Assembly: GCA_020634435.1 (NCBI GenBank)
Contig: JACKBS010000020.1
Coordinates: forward strand, 1-64,000
DNA length: 64,000 bases
Reading direction: 5' to 3'
Source: Ardenticatenaceae bacterium
GTDB lineage: Bacteria > Chloroflexota > Anaerolineae > Promineifilales > Promineifilaceae
Shown here: positions 7,888-15,217 of the stretch, piece after piece
Layout: each line of letters starts with the position of its first letter
How positions within the stretch are numbered: the first letter of the stretch is position 1
Notes under the pieces: model-generated
What the model saw: the letters and a program-made list of their open reading frames with translations, nothing else
The model's database searches: none
What the model was told of the DNA's origin: nothing
Translations under genes and position numbers: made by a program

Positions 7888-9150
7888 ATGTTTTTCGATC
7901 AAGCTAAAATTTATATCCGCAGCGGCAATGGCGGCGACGGAATGATCAGTTTCCGCAGGGAAAAGCACGTGCCCTATGGCGGCCCTGATGGCGGCGATGG
8001 TGGCGACGGCGGTGATATTATCTTTGCGGGCAATCGCCACCTCAACAGCCTCATGCGGTTTAACCGCCAGGCCCACTTCAAGGCCGAACATGGCACGCAT
8101 GGTAGCAAGCAAAATCGCAGTGGCAAACGCGGCGAAACGCTGCGCATTGAAGTGCCATCGGGCACCGTTATTCGCGATGCAGAGACAGGGGCCGTTTTGG
8201 CTGACATTACGTCCGAAGATCAGGAGATCACCGTGCTGCAAGGCGGCAAAGGTGGACGGGGCAACAGCCATTTTGCCAGCAGCGTCAACCAGGCGCCGCG
8301 CATTGCTGAACGGGGTGAACCAGGTGCAGAACTGTGGGTTACCCTGGAGCTAAAGCTCATCGCCGATGTGGGCATTGTCGGAGTACCCAACGCGGGCAAA
8401 TCGACCCTGCTGTCGGTGATTAGCGGAGCCAGCCCCAAAATTGCCAACTATCCGTTCACGACACTGCAACCCAACTTGGGCGTGGTGGAGCTGGATGACT
8501 TTGAAACGTTTGTGGTAGCCGACATTCCTGGTTTAATTGAAGGTGCAGCCAGCGGAGTGGGCCTGGGGCACGATTTTTTGCGCCACGTAGAGCGCACCCG
8601 GGTGCTGATTCACCTGCTGGACGGGTCAGCCAGTGAGCCGCTTGTGGATTGGGCCATGATCAACCAGGAGCTGGCGATGTATGACATCGCTATGGAAGAA
8701 CGGCCGCAGCTCGTTGTCCTCAACAAAATGGATTTACCAGATGCAGTGGCTTGGGAGCCGCTCATCGAGGAAGAAATCAAGAAGGCTGGTTATCCGTTCA
8801 TGTCCATTTCGGCAGCAACGGGGCAAAACGTTCGGCAAATGCTGTACCGCGTGCGGCAAATGCTCGACGAAGCCCCGCCTGCTAAAACGCGTCATGATGA
8901 CGAGATTGCGGTGATTCGGGCTGCTAATGATGAAGGCTTCACCATTGAGCGCGAAGGCGCAGATTGGCGAGTGCGGGGTAAGCAAATTGAGCGCGTAGCG
9001 GCGATGACCTACTTTGAATTTGATGCCACATTGGTGCGCTTTCAGAAAATTTTAGAGTCTATGGGCATTTCCAAGGCGCTGGAAGAGGCAGGTGTGCAGG
9101 TTGGCGACATCGTGCACATTGGTGAAGAAGAGCTGGAATGGGGTGAGTGA
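7888..9150 (+). CDS. obgE: GTPase Obg/CgtA
   Basis: 420 residues with all three Obg parts. The glycine-rich Obg fold comes first (GNGGDGMISFRREKHVPYGG, then GGDGGDGGDI). The GTPase domain has P-loop GVPNAGKST at 165-172, DIPGLIEGA, NKMD and ISAAT. The C-terminal OCT domain has GFTIEREGADWRVRGKQIE. Obg works in late 50S assembly and stress responses. The stop overlaps the GTG start of nadD by four bases (GTGA), so translation is coupled. Confidence 0.97.
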   Translation: MFFDQAKIYIRSGNGGDGMISFRREKHVPYGGPDGGDGGDGGDIIFAGNRHLNSLMRFNRQAHFKAEHGTHGSKQNRSGKRGETLRIEVPSGTVIRDAETGAVLADITSEDQEITVLQGGKGGRGNSHFASSVNQAPRIAERGEPGAELWVTLELKLIADVGIVGVPNAGKSTLLSVISGASPKIANYPFTTLQPNLGVVELDDFETFVVADIPGLIEGAASGVGLGHDFLRHVERTRVLIHLLDGSASEPLVDWAMINQELAMYDIAMEERPQLVVLNKMDLPDAVAWEPLIEEEIKKAGYPFMSISAATGQNVRQMLYRVRQMLDEAPPAKTRHDDEIAVIRAANDEGFTIEREGADWRVRGKQIERVAAMTYFEFDATLVRFQKILESMGISKALEEAGVQVGDIVHIGEEELEWGE

Positions 9151-9764
9151 GTACCGGACCAAAAATCGGTTTGCTGGGCGGCACGTTTGATCCGCCGCAT
9201 TGGGGGCATTTGTGGTTGGCCGAACTGGCCTGGCAGCAGCTCGGCCTGGACAAGGTGCTCTTTTTACCGGTTGGTCAACCGCCCCATAAACGCAATCAGG
9301 AAATTACGGCCGTTTCCCACCGCCTGCAAATGGTCTCTCTGGCCATCCAGAACAACCCTCACTTTGTTTTAGATACAACCGATTGTGATCGCCCTGCCCC
9401 GCACAGCACGGTGACGCTGCTGCCCCTGCTGCGCCAGGCACACCCCAACGCCCACTTCTGGCTGCTGCTGGGCGGCGACTCGTTGCGCGATCTGCCCACC
9501 TGGACCGATCCGGCACAACTGATTTCCCAATGTCGCCTGGCTGTGCTGCCTCGACCGGAAGCAATGATTGATTGGGAACAGTTGGAAACGGCCGTTCCTG
9601 GCATACAAACGGCCGTTGATTTACTGTCTGGCCCCACCCTGTCCCTCTCGGCCACGGCGATTCGGACCTGGCTCAAAGAGGGACACACCGCACATTATTT
9701 GCTGCCAACGGCCGTTGCCAGCTACATCACCCAACACCAGCTATACCAGACAAAAAACGACTAA
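9147..9764 (+). CDS. nadD: Nicotinate-nucleotide adenylyltransferase
   Basis: 205 residues with a GTG start inside the end of obgE (GTGA overlap). It adenylates nicotinate mononucleotide to deamido-NAD in NAD synthesis. The nucleotidyltransferase motif GGTFDPPHWGHLWLAE has the T/HxGH signature, and the C-terminal SATAIRTWLKEG corresponds to the ISSTxIR motif. Four HIP palindromes lie in this 0.6 kb gene (for example 9598-9605 and 9609-9616). The obgE-nadD neighbourhood is common in bacteria; rsfS, often next, is missing here. Confidence 0.93.
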   Translation: MSTGPKIGLLGGTFDPPHWGHLWLAELAWQQLGLDKVLFLPVGQPPHKRNQEITAVSHRLQMVSLAIQNNPHFVLDTTDCDRPAPHSTVTLLPLLRQAHPNAHFWLLLGGDSLRDLPTWTDPAQLISQCRLAVLPRPEAMIDWEQLETAVPGIQTAVDLLSGPTLSLSATAIRTWLKEGHTAHYLLPTAVASYITQHQLYQTKND

Positions 9765-9976
9765 TTTTCAGCTTCAGCTTCAGCTGCATCCTCGGCGGGA
9801 ACTTCAGGAGCGTAGCGCTTCATTTGTGGCACGGAAACTTTAATCGCCTTACGGCAGTTGATGCATTCTACCGTGTGATACTTTTGCCGCTTCTCATCTG
9901 CTTTGGCGATGGCATCCACCAGGTAATCCCGACTGAGGTTAAACGATTGACGGCAGTAATTACAGCGAATATTCAT
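9761..9976 (-). CDS. Small zinc-ribbon-like protein
   Basis: 71 residues with GGGAG upstream of the ATG. Two CxxC knuckles (CNYC at residues 5-8, CINC at about 38-41) are separated by a charged helix (ADEKRQKYHTVE), and the tail is Ala/Glu-rich (EDAAEAEAEN). I do not recognise a named family. The arrangement suggests a structural zinc ribbon, perhaps binding nucleic acid or a partner protein. It converges on nadD with a four-base overlap of the 3' ends. Confidence 0.75.
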   Translation of the reverse strand: MNIRCNYCRQSFNLSRDYLVDAIAKADEKRQKYHTVECINCRKAIKVSVPQMKRYAPEVPAEDAAEAEAEN

Positions 9977-10018
9977 AGCATTTCTCCCTATTGAATCAAT
10001 CGTCTCATTGTAGCCTTT

Positions 10019-10885
10019 TTAGGCAGTGGGGGGCAACTTCTGTCGGCCTTCGTAGTGCCACTGCACCTGGCCATAATCGTGACGGCCGTTTCCGCCCAGG
10101 CGCATCAACCGACAAAGCAGCCGAGGTGCCAACGTGAACAAGGCATATACCACATTCAGGTAGCCAGGTACATTTACTACCGATCGATGGCGACGCAGCC
10201 CTTCAATGACCGCTTTGGCAACGTCTGGCGGGGTGATGTAGGGGGCAAAATCGACCCAGCGCGGCATTTTGCTAGAGGCCACATGCTGGCGAAAAAAGTT
10301 GGTCCCGGCCACCGCCGCCGGACGCACCAGCATCACGTGAATTGGCGAATGAGCCATTTCTAATTGCAAGATTTGCACGTAGGCATCCACCGCCGCCTTG
10401 AGAGCACTGTATCCGGCCAACGTGGGCGTAACAAAAAGTTTCCCAACTGAAGAACCAATGGTTACCACCTGTCCACGACCAGCCTGACGCATGAGGGGCA
10501 GAACCGCTTGGGTGGCATAAACCATGCCAAAGTAGCCCACCTGCATCATTTTTTCTACATCGGCAGCAGGCAAATTTTCAGCCAAATCCCAGCGGACGTA
10601 GACGGCATTGTTCACCAAAATATCGATCCGCCCGGTTTGCCGGTAAACGGCCGTTACCCACTCCTCCACCGCTGCCTGATCCGACACATCACATAGACTA
10701 AAGTGAATTTGCGAAGCCCAGGGCGAAACGGCCGTTGCCGCTTTTGCTTCTGCCAGATATTCCGCCGCAATGTCGCAAACAAACACCTGCGCCCCGTAAT
10801 CAGCCAATGCTTGGGCAATGGCCCAGCCAATTCCTTGCGCCCCCCCGGTCACCAAGGCTACCTGACCCGCCAAAAATTCACTCAT
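10019..10885 (-). CDS. Short-chain dehydrogenase/reductase
   Basis: 288 residues. The NAD(P)-binding motif TGGAQGIGWAIAQ is near the N-terminus, VNNAV is the NNAG equivalent, the Ser is in TIGSSVGKLF and the catalytic pair in GYSALKAAV (YxxxK). The Rossmann strand-2 end (VFVCDIAAEYL) has Asp, which usually favours NAD. Length is typical of classical SDRs with a C-terminal membrane-associated-looking tail. The substrate cannot be assigned. A GAGGAG ribosome-binding site precedes the ATG. Confidence 0.85.
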   Translation of the reverse strand: MSEFLAGQVALVTGGAQGIGWAIAQALADYGAQVFVCDIAAEYLAEAKAATAVSPWASQIHFSLCDVSDQAAVEEWVTAVYRQTGRIDILVNNAVYVRWDLAENLPAADVEKMMQVGYFGMVYATQAVLPLMRQAGRGQVVTIGSSVGKLFVTPTLAGYSALKAAVDAYVQILQLEMAHSPIHVMLVRPAAVAGTNFFRQHVASSKMPRWVDFAPYITPPDVAKAVIEGLRRHRSVVNVPGYLNVVYALFTLAPRLLCRLMRLGGNGRHDYGQVQWHYEGRQKLPPTA

Positions 10886-10970
10886 CTCTTACCAATCTCC
10901 TCTAGAAACGTCACCAAAGGCACTGTATAGTTGCTTGTTAGACACTGAATTGGCTATTTGGCAACAAATT

Positions 10971-11372
10971 ATGATGCTATCCAACACACAACTCGCCAGC
11001 ACCGTCTTAGTGATTGATGACCAGGAAACCCTGTTAACCGTGGTTTTGGACATGCTCACCGCAAAAGGCATGAACGTCCTAACCGCCCGCAGCGGACGGG
11101 AAGGCATCCGCGTCTTCCAGGAAAATGCGCAAACCATCGACGTGGTTTTGCTCGATATGAAAATGCCGGATTTGAATGGGGATGAGGTATTTGCCGAGCT
11201 AGAAGCCCTTGACCCGAAGGTGAGGGTGATCATTACCACCGGCTACGAAGAACGGGAAGCGCTGGCCCGTTTTAACGGCCAGCAAAAAGTGGCGTTTATT
11301 CAAAAACCATACCGTTTTAAGATTTTAGTGGAGATGATTGCCGCTATTCTGGCCGAGAAACACGTAGTGTAG
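10971..11372 (+). CDS. Single-domain response regulator
   Basis: 133 residues if started at the ATG at 10971; an upstream TTG at 10935 would add twelve residues. One receiver domain: acidic pair in VLVIDDQET, phospho-acceptor Asp in VVLLDMKMPDLNG, Thr in IITTGYEE and Lys in FIQKPYRF. No output domain follows. The GYEE and KPY words resemble receivers attached to hybrid kinases. No cognate kinase is next to it. Confidence 0.85.
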   Translation: MMLSNTQLASTVLVIDDQETLLTVVLDMLTAKGMNVLTARSGREGIRVFQENAQTIDVVLLDMKMPDLNGDEVFAELEALDPKVRVIITTGYEEREALARFNGQQKVAFIQKPYRFKILVEMIAAILAEKHVV

Positions 11373-11379
11373 GGACAGA

Positions 11380-11913
11380 CTACCAGGAAAATTTGTAACG
11401 AACTCCCTCTGGCGTCTTCTGCTCTTGCCACCCAAAATGCTTCAAATTGAAATCGGTCCGCTGACCAAAGGCGGTTAATTTATTGGCCAGCTCAGGCTGG
11501 GCATAGTGGGCCGCTTCCGAAAAAAGGGTGGTTGTCGGCTCGCCAATCTTTTGCGCACAATGATAAAACACAGCCAGGCTCACCTCTACATTGCGCTTAG
11601 GTGGGATGATGTAGTTGGCAATGACCGCCCCCACCAGACCGCTCAGAAGCCAGTCACGCTTGTTTTGCCGCACGGCCAGCGTCGCCGCCCGGTGCCCATA
11701 AATGCCAAACAAAGATCGCTGCTCTGGGGCAAGAGAGTCCTGAAATGCGGTCCGCTCAACGGCCGTTCCCGTCATAAACCGCGCCACAATAGCATGAATC
11801 CGCTCATCCACTGCCGAAGGCAGCGGCTCGGCGTAATAGTCAACCACTTTTAGGCCCGCTAAAAACTGCCCGGCCTCATCGGTAAAAGCGCGAAAGGCAC
11901 TGCCATTGTTCAT
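11380..11913 (-). CDS. Hypothetical protein
   Basis: 177 residues from the ATG at 11913; CTCCTG on the plus strand (CAGGAG on the coding strand) gives a ribosome-binding site. I do not recognise the family. The sequence is a mixed alpha protein without signal peptide; one moderately hydrophobic stretch (WLLSGLVGAVIANYIIPP, about 90-108) could be buried or membrane-associated. It converges on the response regulator gene with seven bases between the stops. Confidence 0.6.
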   Translation of the reverse strand: MNNGSAFRAFTDEAGQFLAGLKVVDYYAEPLPSAVDERIHAIVARFMTGTAVERTAFQDSLAPEQRSLFGIYGHRAATLAVRQNKRDWLLSGLVGAVIANYIIPPKRNVEVSLAVFYHCAQKIGEPTTTLFSEAAHYAQPELANKLTAFGQRTDFNLKHFGWQEQKTPEGVRYKFSW

Positions 11914-11936
11914 GCATTCTCTCCTGTGATCACAAT

Positions 11937-11985
11937 CCACAGATTACACAGCTCCTCTTATCTGTGTAATCTGCGAAATCTGTGG
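11937..11985. repeat. Intergenic word-repeat hairpin (CCACAGATTACACAG family)
   Basis: AGATTACACAG (11941-11951) pairs with CTGTGTAATCT (11962-11972), and the outer word CCACAGATT pairs with AATCTGTGG. The words overlap, so several alternative stems are possible. It lies between two minus-strand genes. Confidence 0.75.
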
Positions 11986-12027
11986 CTTTATATTTGCAGA
12001 GCAAGTTTCACAAGAAATCTCACTCCG

Positions 12028-13485
12028 CTAACGGGGACTCCAAAATGGCATCAACCCTTCGGCCAGAAACCGTTTTTGGCCCGTGGTAATGTTGATGATA
12101 AAAATTTCGTTACGGCCGTCTTCCACCATTGGCAGCACCAGAGCATCGCTTTGCGGCGACCAGAGACGGTGGCTGAGGGCGTACTGGTCAAAAAAGGGCA
12201 AAAACTGTGTGGCAAACGTAAATGTCGGCACAAATTCAAACAGCAGCCGCCCTTCTTCCGTGGTGACATCATAAACCAGCAGGCGCAGACGGGGCAAACT
12301 TTGCTGGGCAATCTGCTTACCTACGGCCGTTTTCCCGCTCTGCACGTTAATATCCCCTTCCCCACTGCGCAAAATGCTGATCGCTGCCAGGTAACGGCCG
12401 TCTGGCGACCAGAAAAAGGCCACAATGGGCTCCTGGCTCAAGACGCGAATCTCGCCGGTGGCGGCATCTACCAACCGGAGTGGCCCCACAAAGCTGCGGC
12501 TGTCCGGCTCGCTGCCGTTGGTAAAGGCCAATTGGTTGGCGGTGGGGCTCCAAGCCATCGCCACAATGCCCGCATGACGCTGCTGCACTTCTTTGTCTGA
12601 CTGCGTGTCCATCACCACCAGGCGACTGTTGGCCCCGGTAATTTCCTCGGCATAGGCTAGGTAACGGCCGTCGGCCGAGATGCCAGGCACCTGGAAGAAG
12701 CCGGGCGCCGCCAATGAATCGCCCGTGCCATCACCATCAGCCGTAATCAGTTCCAGGCGAGAATCTTCCCCGGCAAAGCCGCTGTGAATTAACATCTGCT
12801 GGCTGTCGGCGGCCCACTGCCAATAAAGCGGCCCACCCACGGTAAGCAGGCGGCTGTCGGCCGAGCCATCAGCCGGTACCACGTTTAGCGCCATGCCGTC
12901 CGGGTGGCTGGCCAAAAAGCTCACCTGGCTGCTGTCGGGAGACCAGTACAGGTAAAACGGCGCGTCGCGCCGGTCGGCGTACAGCGGCAAGGGGGCGGCT
13001 TCTGTTTCGCTATCGTCCAGCACAAAAACACCCGCTCCTGTCCGGTCAGTACCGATGGCGGCCACAAAACGGCCGTCTGGCGACCAGGCCGGGAATTGGA
13101 AGCGCTGCTGCGCGCTGGTGAGCACGTGTTCCTCGCTGCCATCGGGAGCGATGGACACCAACTGCCCTTCATCATTGACAAACACAATCCGGTTGACGAC
13201 CTCTCCAGGCGCGGGAACTGCCGTTGGCGCAGGCACGCTGGTTGCCGGGAGGCTCAGCTCGGCGGTGGTGGATTCGTGGGGAACGGCCGTTGCTTCCACT
13301 AACTCATCACGCTCAACCTGTGACGGCCGTTCGCGCAAGAAAAAATACCAGATCGCACCACTGGCCGAGGTACCTACCAACACAAACACCATAAAAATTG
13401 AGAAGACAATCCAACAGCCGTGCGGCCGTTTAGGGGTTTCTGGCATGGCCACCATGGGGCCGTCATCAGGATCGAAGTCGTTCAT
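12028..13485 (-). CDS. Membrane-anchored TolB/WD40-like beta-propeller protein
   Basis: 485 residues. A short cytosolic N-terminus is followed by one transmembrane helix (WIVFSIFMVFVLVGTSAS, about 25-45), a Thr/Pro-rich linker and then a propeller. Propeller blades show recurring FPAWSPDGRFVAAIG, LYWSPDSSQVSFLA, AMAWSPTANQLAFT and FFWSPDGRYLAAI words, the TolB/PD40 pattern. It is anchored outside the membrane and is probably a protein- or ligand-binding scaffold; no catalytic motif is visible. The gene is rich in HIP palindromes, many of them coding for the Asn-Gly-Arg or Asp-Gly-Arg turn of a blade. Confidence 0.8.
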   Translation of the reverse strand: MNDFDPDDGPMVAMPETPKRPHGCWIVFSIFMVFVLVGTSASGAIWYFFLRERPSQVERDELVEATAVPHESTTAELSLPATSVPAPTAVPAPGEVVNRIVFVNDEGQLVSIAPDGSEEHVLTSAQQRFQFPAWSPDGRFVAAIGTDRTGAGVFVLDDSETEAAPLPLYADRRDAPFYLYWSPDSSQVSFLASHPDGMALNVVPADGSADSRLLTVGGPLYWQWAADSQQMLIHSGFAGEDSRLELITADGDGTGDSLAAPGFFQVPGISADGRYLAYAEEITGANSRLVVMDTQSDKEVQQRHAGIVAMAWSPTANQLAFTNGSEPDSRSFVGPLRLVDAATGEIRVLSQEPIVAFFWSPDGRYLAAISILRSGEGDINVQSGKTAVGKQIAQQSLPRLRLLVYDVTTEEGRLLFEFVPTFTFATQFLPFFDQYALSHRLWSPQSDALVLPMVEDGRNEIFIINITTGQKRFLAEGLMPFWSPR

Positions 13486-13619
13486 CAGCTACCTCTTCGC
13501 GTTTTGTTTATCATAGCGCACCGGGTTGATAGGCTTTACCAATTTTAATCCAATGCCAACCTTAAACAGCAAGAAATTTGAAGAGGTTGTTACGGCCGTT
13601 CATGATAAAATCCCTCCTC

Positions 13620-14105
13620 ATGAAACAACAAACCGTACAATCACAACCAACACAGCAGCTGCCCGAAGACGTGCGCTCGCCGTTCATCCGCCGGGCGGGC
13701 ACTATTTTGGCCTTTTCCTACCCGGTTCTGGCCATATCTACCGGCTTTCGCGCCGTTTACCAGCTGTTTCTCAAGGATGAAGTAATCAACAAGACGGGGC
13801 CGCTGCTCAGCGCCGTGGCCGCGCTGTGTTACCTGACGGCTACAATTGGCTTTGCCTACCGGCGACGTTGGGCGTGGTGGCTTTCGGTGCTCGTGCTGGG
13901 CTTTGAATCGCTGATGACGCTCATCGTCGGCACGCTCAGCATCATCAACCCAGAGCTAATTGGCAGCACCGTCTGGCGCTGGTTCGGCATCGACTACGGC
14001 TTTTTCCCCCTCATTCAGCCGTTGCTGGGCCTGGCCTGGCTGTTCCACCCGGAAACGCTGCAATCGTACGGCATTCGCCCGGCCAGCGACAGCAACGCAG
14101 AATAG
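13620..14105 (+). CDS. Hypothetical multi-pass membrane protein
   Basis: 161 residues from 13620; an ATG at 13602 is equally possible because neither has a convincing ribosome-binding site. Four hydrophobic segments are visible: AGTILAFSYPVLAISTGF, LSAVAALCYLTATIGFAY, WWLSVLVLGFESLMTLIVG and a last one around PLIQPLLGLAWLF. No motif that I recognise. It converges on glpX with a four-base gap. Confidence 0.65.
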   Translation: MKQQTVQSQPTQQLPEDVRSPFIRRAGTILAFSYPVLAISTGFRAVYQLFLKDEVINKTGPLLSAVAALCYLTATIGFAYRRRWAWWLSVLVLGFESLMTLIVGTLSIINPELIGSTVWRWFGIDYGFFPLIQPLLGLAWLFHPETLQSYGIRPASDSNAE

Positions 14106-14109
14106 CCAG

Positions 14110-15090
14110 CTAAAGATGGATGCCATGCTCTGCGTGGATAAAGCGGCGGGTGCCGGTTTCTGAGCGGATGAGCAAGGAGTAAGTCGAGGCATAGTTGCCC
14201 CAGAACTGCATGGCGCGCAGCAGAGCGCTGTCGGTAATACTGGTGGCGGCAAAAAAGATTTGGTTACTCGTCACCAGTTCGCTGCACGTCATGATGCGGC
14301 TTTCGTCCAGACCGGCCCGCCGAATATTTTCCCGCTCCACTGCATCTTGTGGGCGCAGCCGGGCCAGCATCGCACCACCGGACGCCTTCACAGCGCAAGC
14401 CGCCAGCACCCCCTGCGATACACCGCCAATGCCCATCAGCACATCCACGTCGGTGTCGGCCGTGGCGGCAATGAGCGCGCCTTCGGCGTCGCCTTCGTCG
14501 CGCAGCAAAACGCGGGCACCACTCTGGCGGATTTCCTCAATCAGGTCGTGATTGCGTGGCCTGTCCAGCACAATCACCGAAAGATCGCGAACCGACTTTT
14601 TCTTCTGGCGGGCAATGAGAGCCAGCGTCCAGGCAGCAGGGGCATCCATGCACTGTGGCACCAGGGCCGCTGCCGCATTGCGATCGACGACAATTTTGTC
14701 CATGTAAACGGCTGGTACCGGCGACCAGATTGTGCCGCGCGGGGCAATGCTCACCACAGAGATAGCGCCTGGCTTGCCTCGGATGAGCAACTTGGTGCCG
14801 TCAATGGGATCAACCACTACATCGACCTCTGGGCCGTTGCCGCTGCCCACGCTCTGCCCGGTACACAGGGGCGAGTTTTCACCCAACCGGCTCTCCTCAC
14901 CAATGACAATACGGCCGTTCATCTCCAAAGAGTTCAGCGCGTCAGCCATTGCCCGGGTTGCTGCCCGGTGCGCACTGGCAAAATCACCCGAGCCAACCCA
15001 GTACCCGGCCGCCAACGCCGTAGTCTCCGTCACCCGCACCAAATCCAGACCAATGTTTCGCGATAACTGCTCGTCGAATTTCTCGTTCAT
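14110..15090 (-). CDS. glpX: Class II fructose-1,6-bisphosphatase (GlpX)
   Basis: 326 residues. GlpX signatures: LVRVTETTALAAGYWVGSGD at the start, VIGEESRLGE with metal-binding Glu, VDVVVDPIDGTKLL (Li-sensitive phosphatase motif), GIGGVSQGVLAACAVKASGG and the MLARLRPQ segment. It dephosphorylates fructose-1,6-bisphosphate in gluconeogenesis, which matches nearby gap and yvcK. Some homologues also act on sedoheptulose-1,7-bisphosphate. The ribosome-binding site is poor. Confidence 0.93.
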   Translation of the reverse strand: MNEKFDEQLSRNIGLDLVRVTETTALAAGYWVGSGDFASAHRAATRAMADALNSLEMNGRIVIGEESRLGENSPLCTGQSVGSGNGPEVDVVVDPIDGTKLLIRGKPGAISVVSIAPRGTIWSPVPAVYMDKIVVDRNAAAALVPQCMDAPAAWTLALIARQKKKSVRDLSVIVLDRPRNHDLIEEIRQSGARVLLRDEGDAEGALIAATADTDVDVLMGIGGVSQGVLAACAVKASGGAMLARLRPQDAVERENIRRAGLDESRIMTCSELVTSNQIFFAATSITDSALLRAMQFWGNYASTYSLLIRSETGTRRFIHAEHGIHL

Positions 15091-15122
15091 GTTTTTTATT
15101 CTCGTGATGAAAAGGGGGGAAA

Positions 15123-15193
15123 GAAGTAAAAAGTTATAAGTGATAAGTGAAAAAGGGCTTCTTATTTCTCACTTTTTACTTTTCACTTATCAC
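15123..15193. repeat. Intergenic word-repeat hairpin (AAGTGATAAGTGAAAA family)
   Basis: Left arm contains AGTGATAAGTGAAAAA; right arm contains TTTTCACTTATCACT. Both arms are built from the iterated words AAGT and GTGA. It lies between the sulP-like and glpX genes. Confidence 0.75.
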
Positions 15194-15217
15194 TCCCCAA
15201 TTCTCCCCTATCTCCGT

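Noticed and set aside
14260..15066. Plus-strand frame of 268 residues opposite glpX
   Set aside because: Antisense of glpX; rich in His/Gln from reversed codons, no motif.
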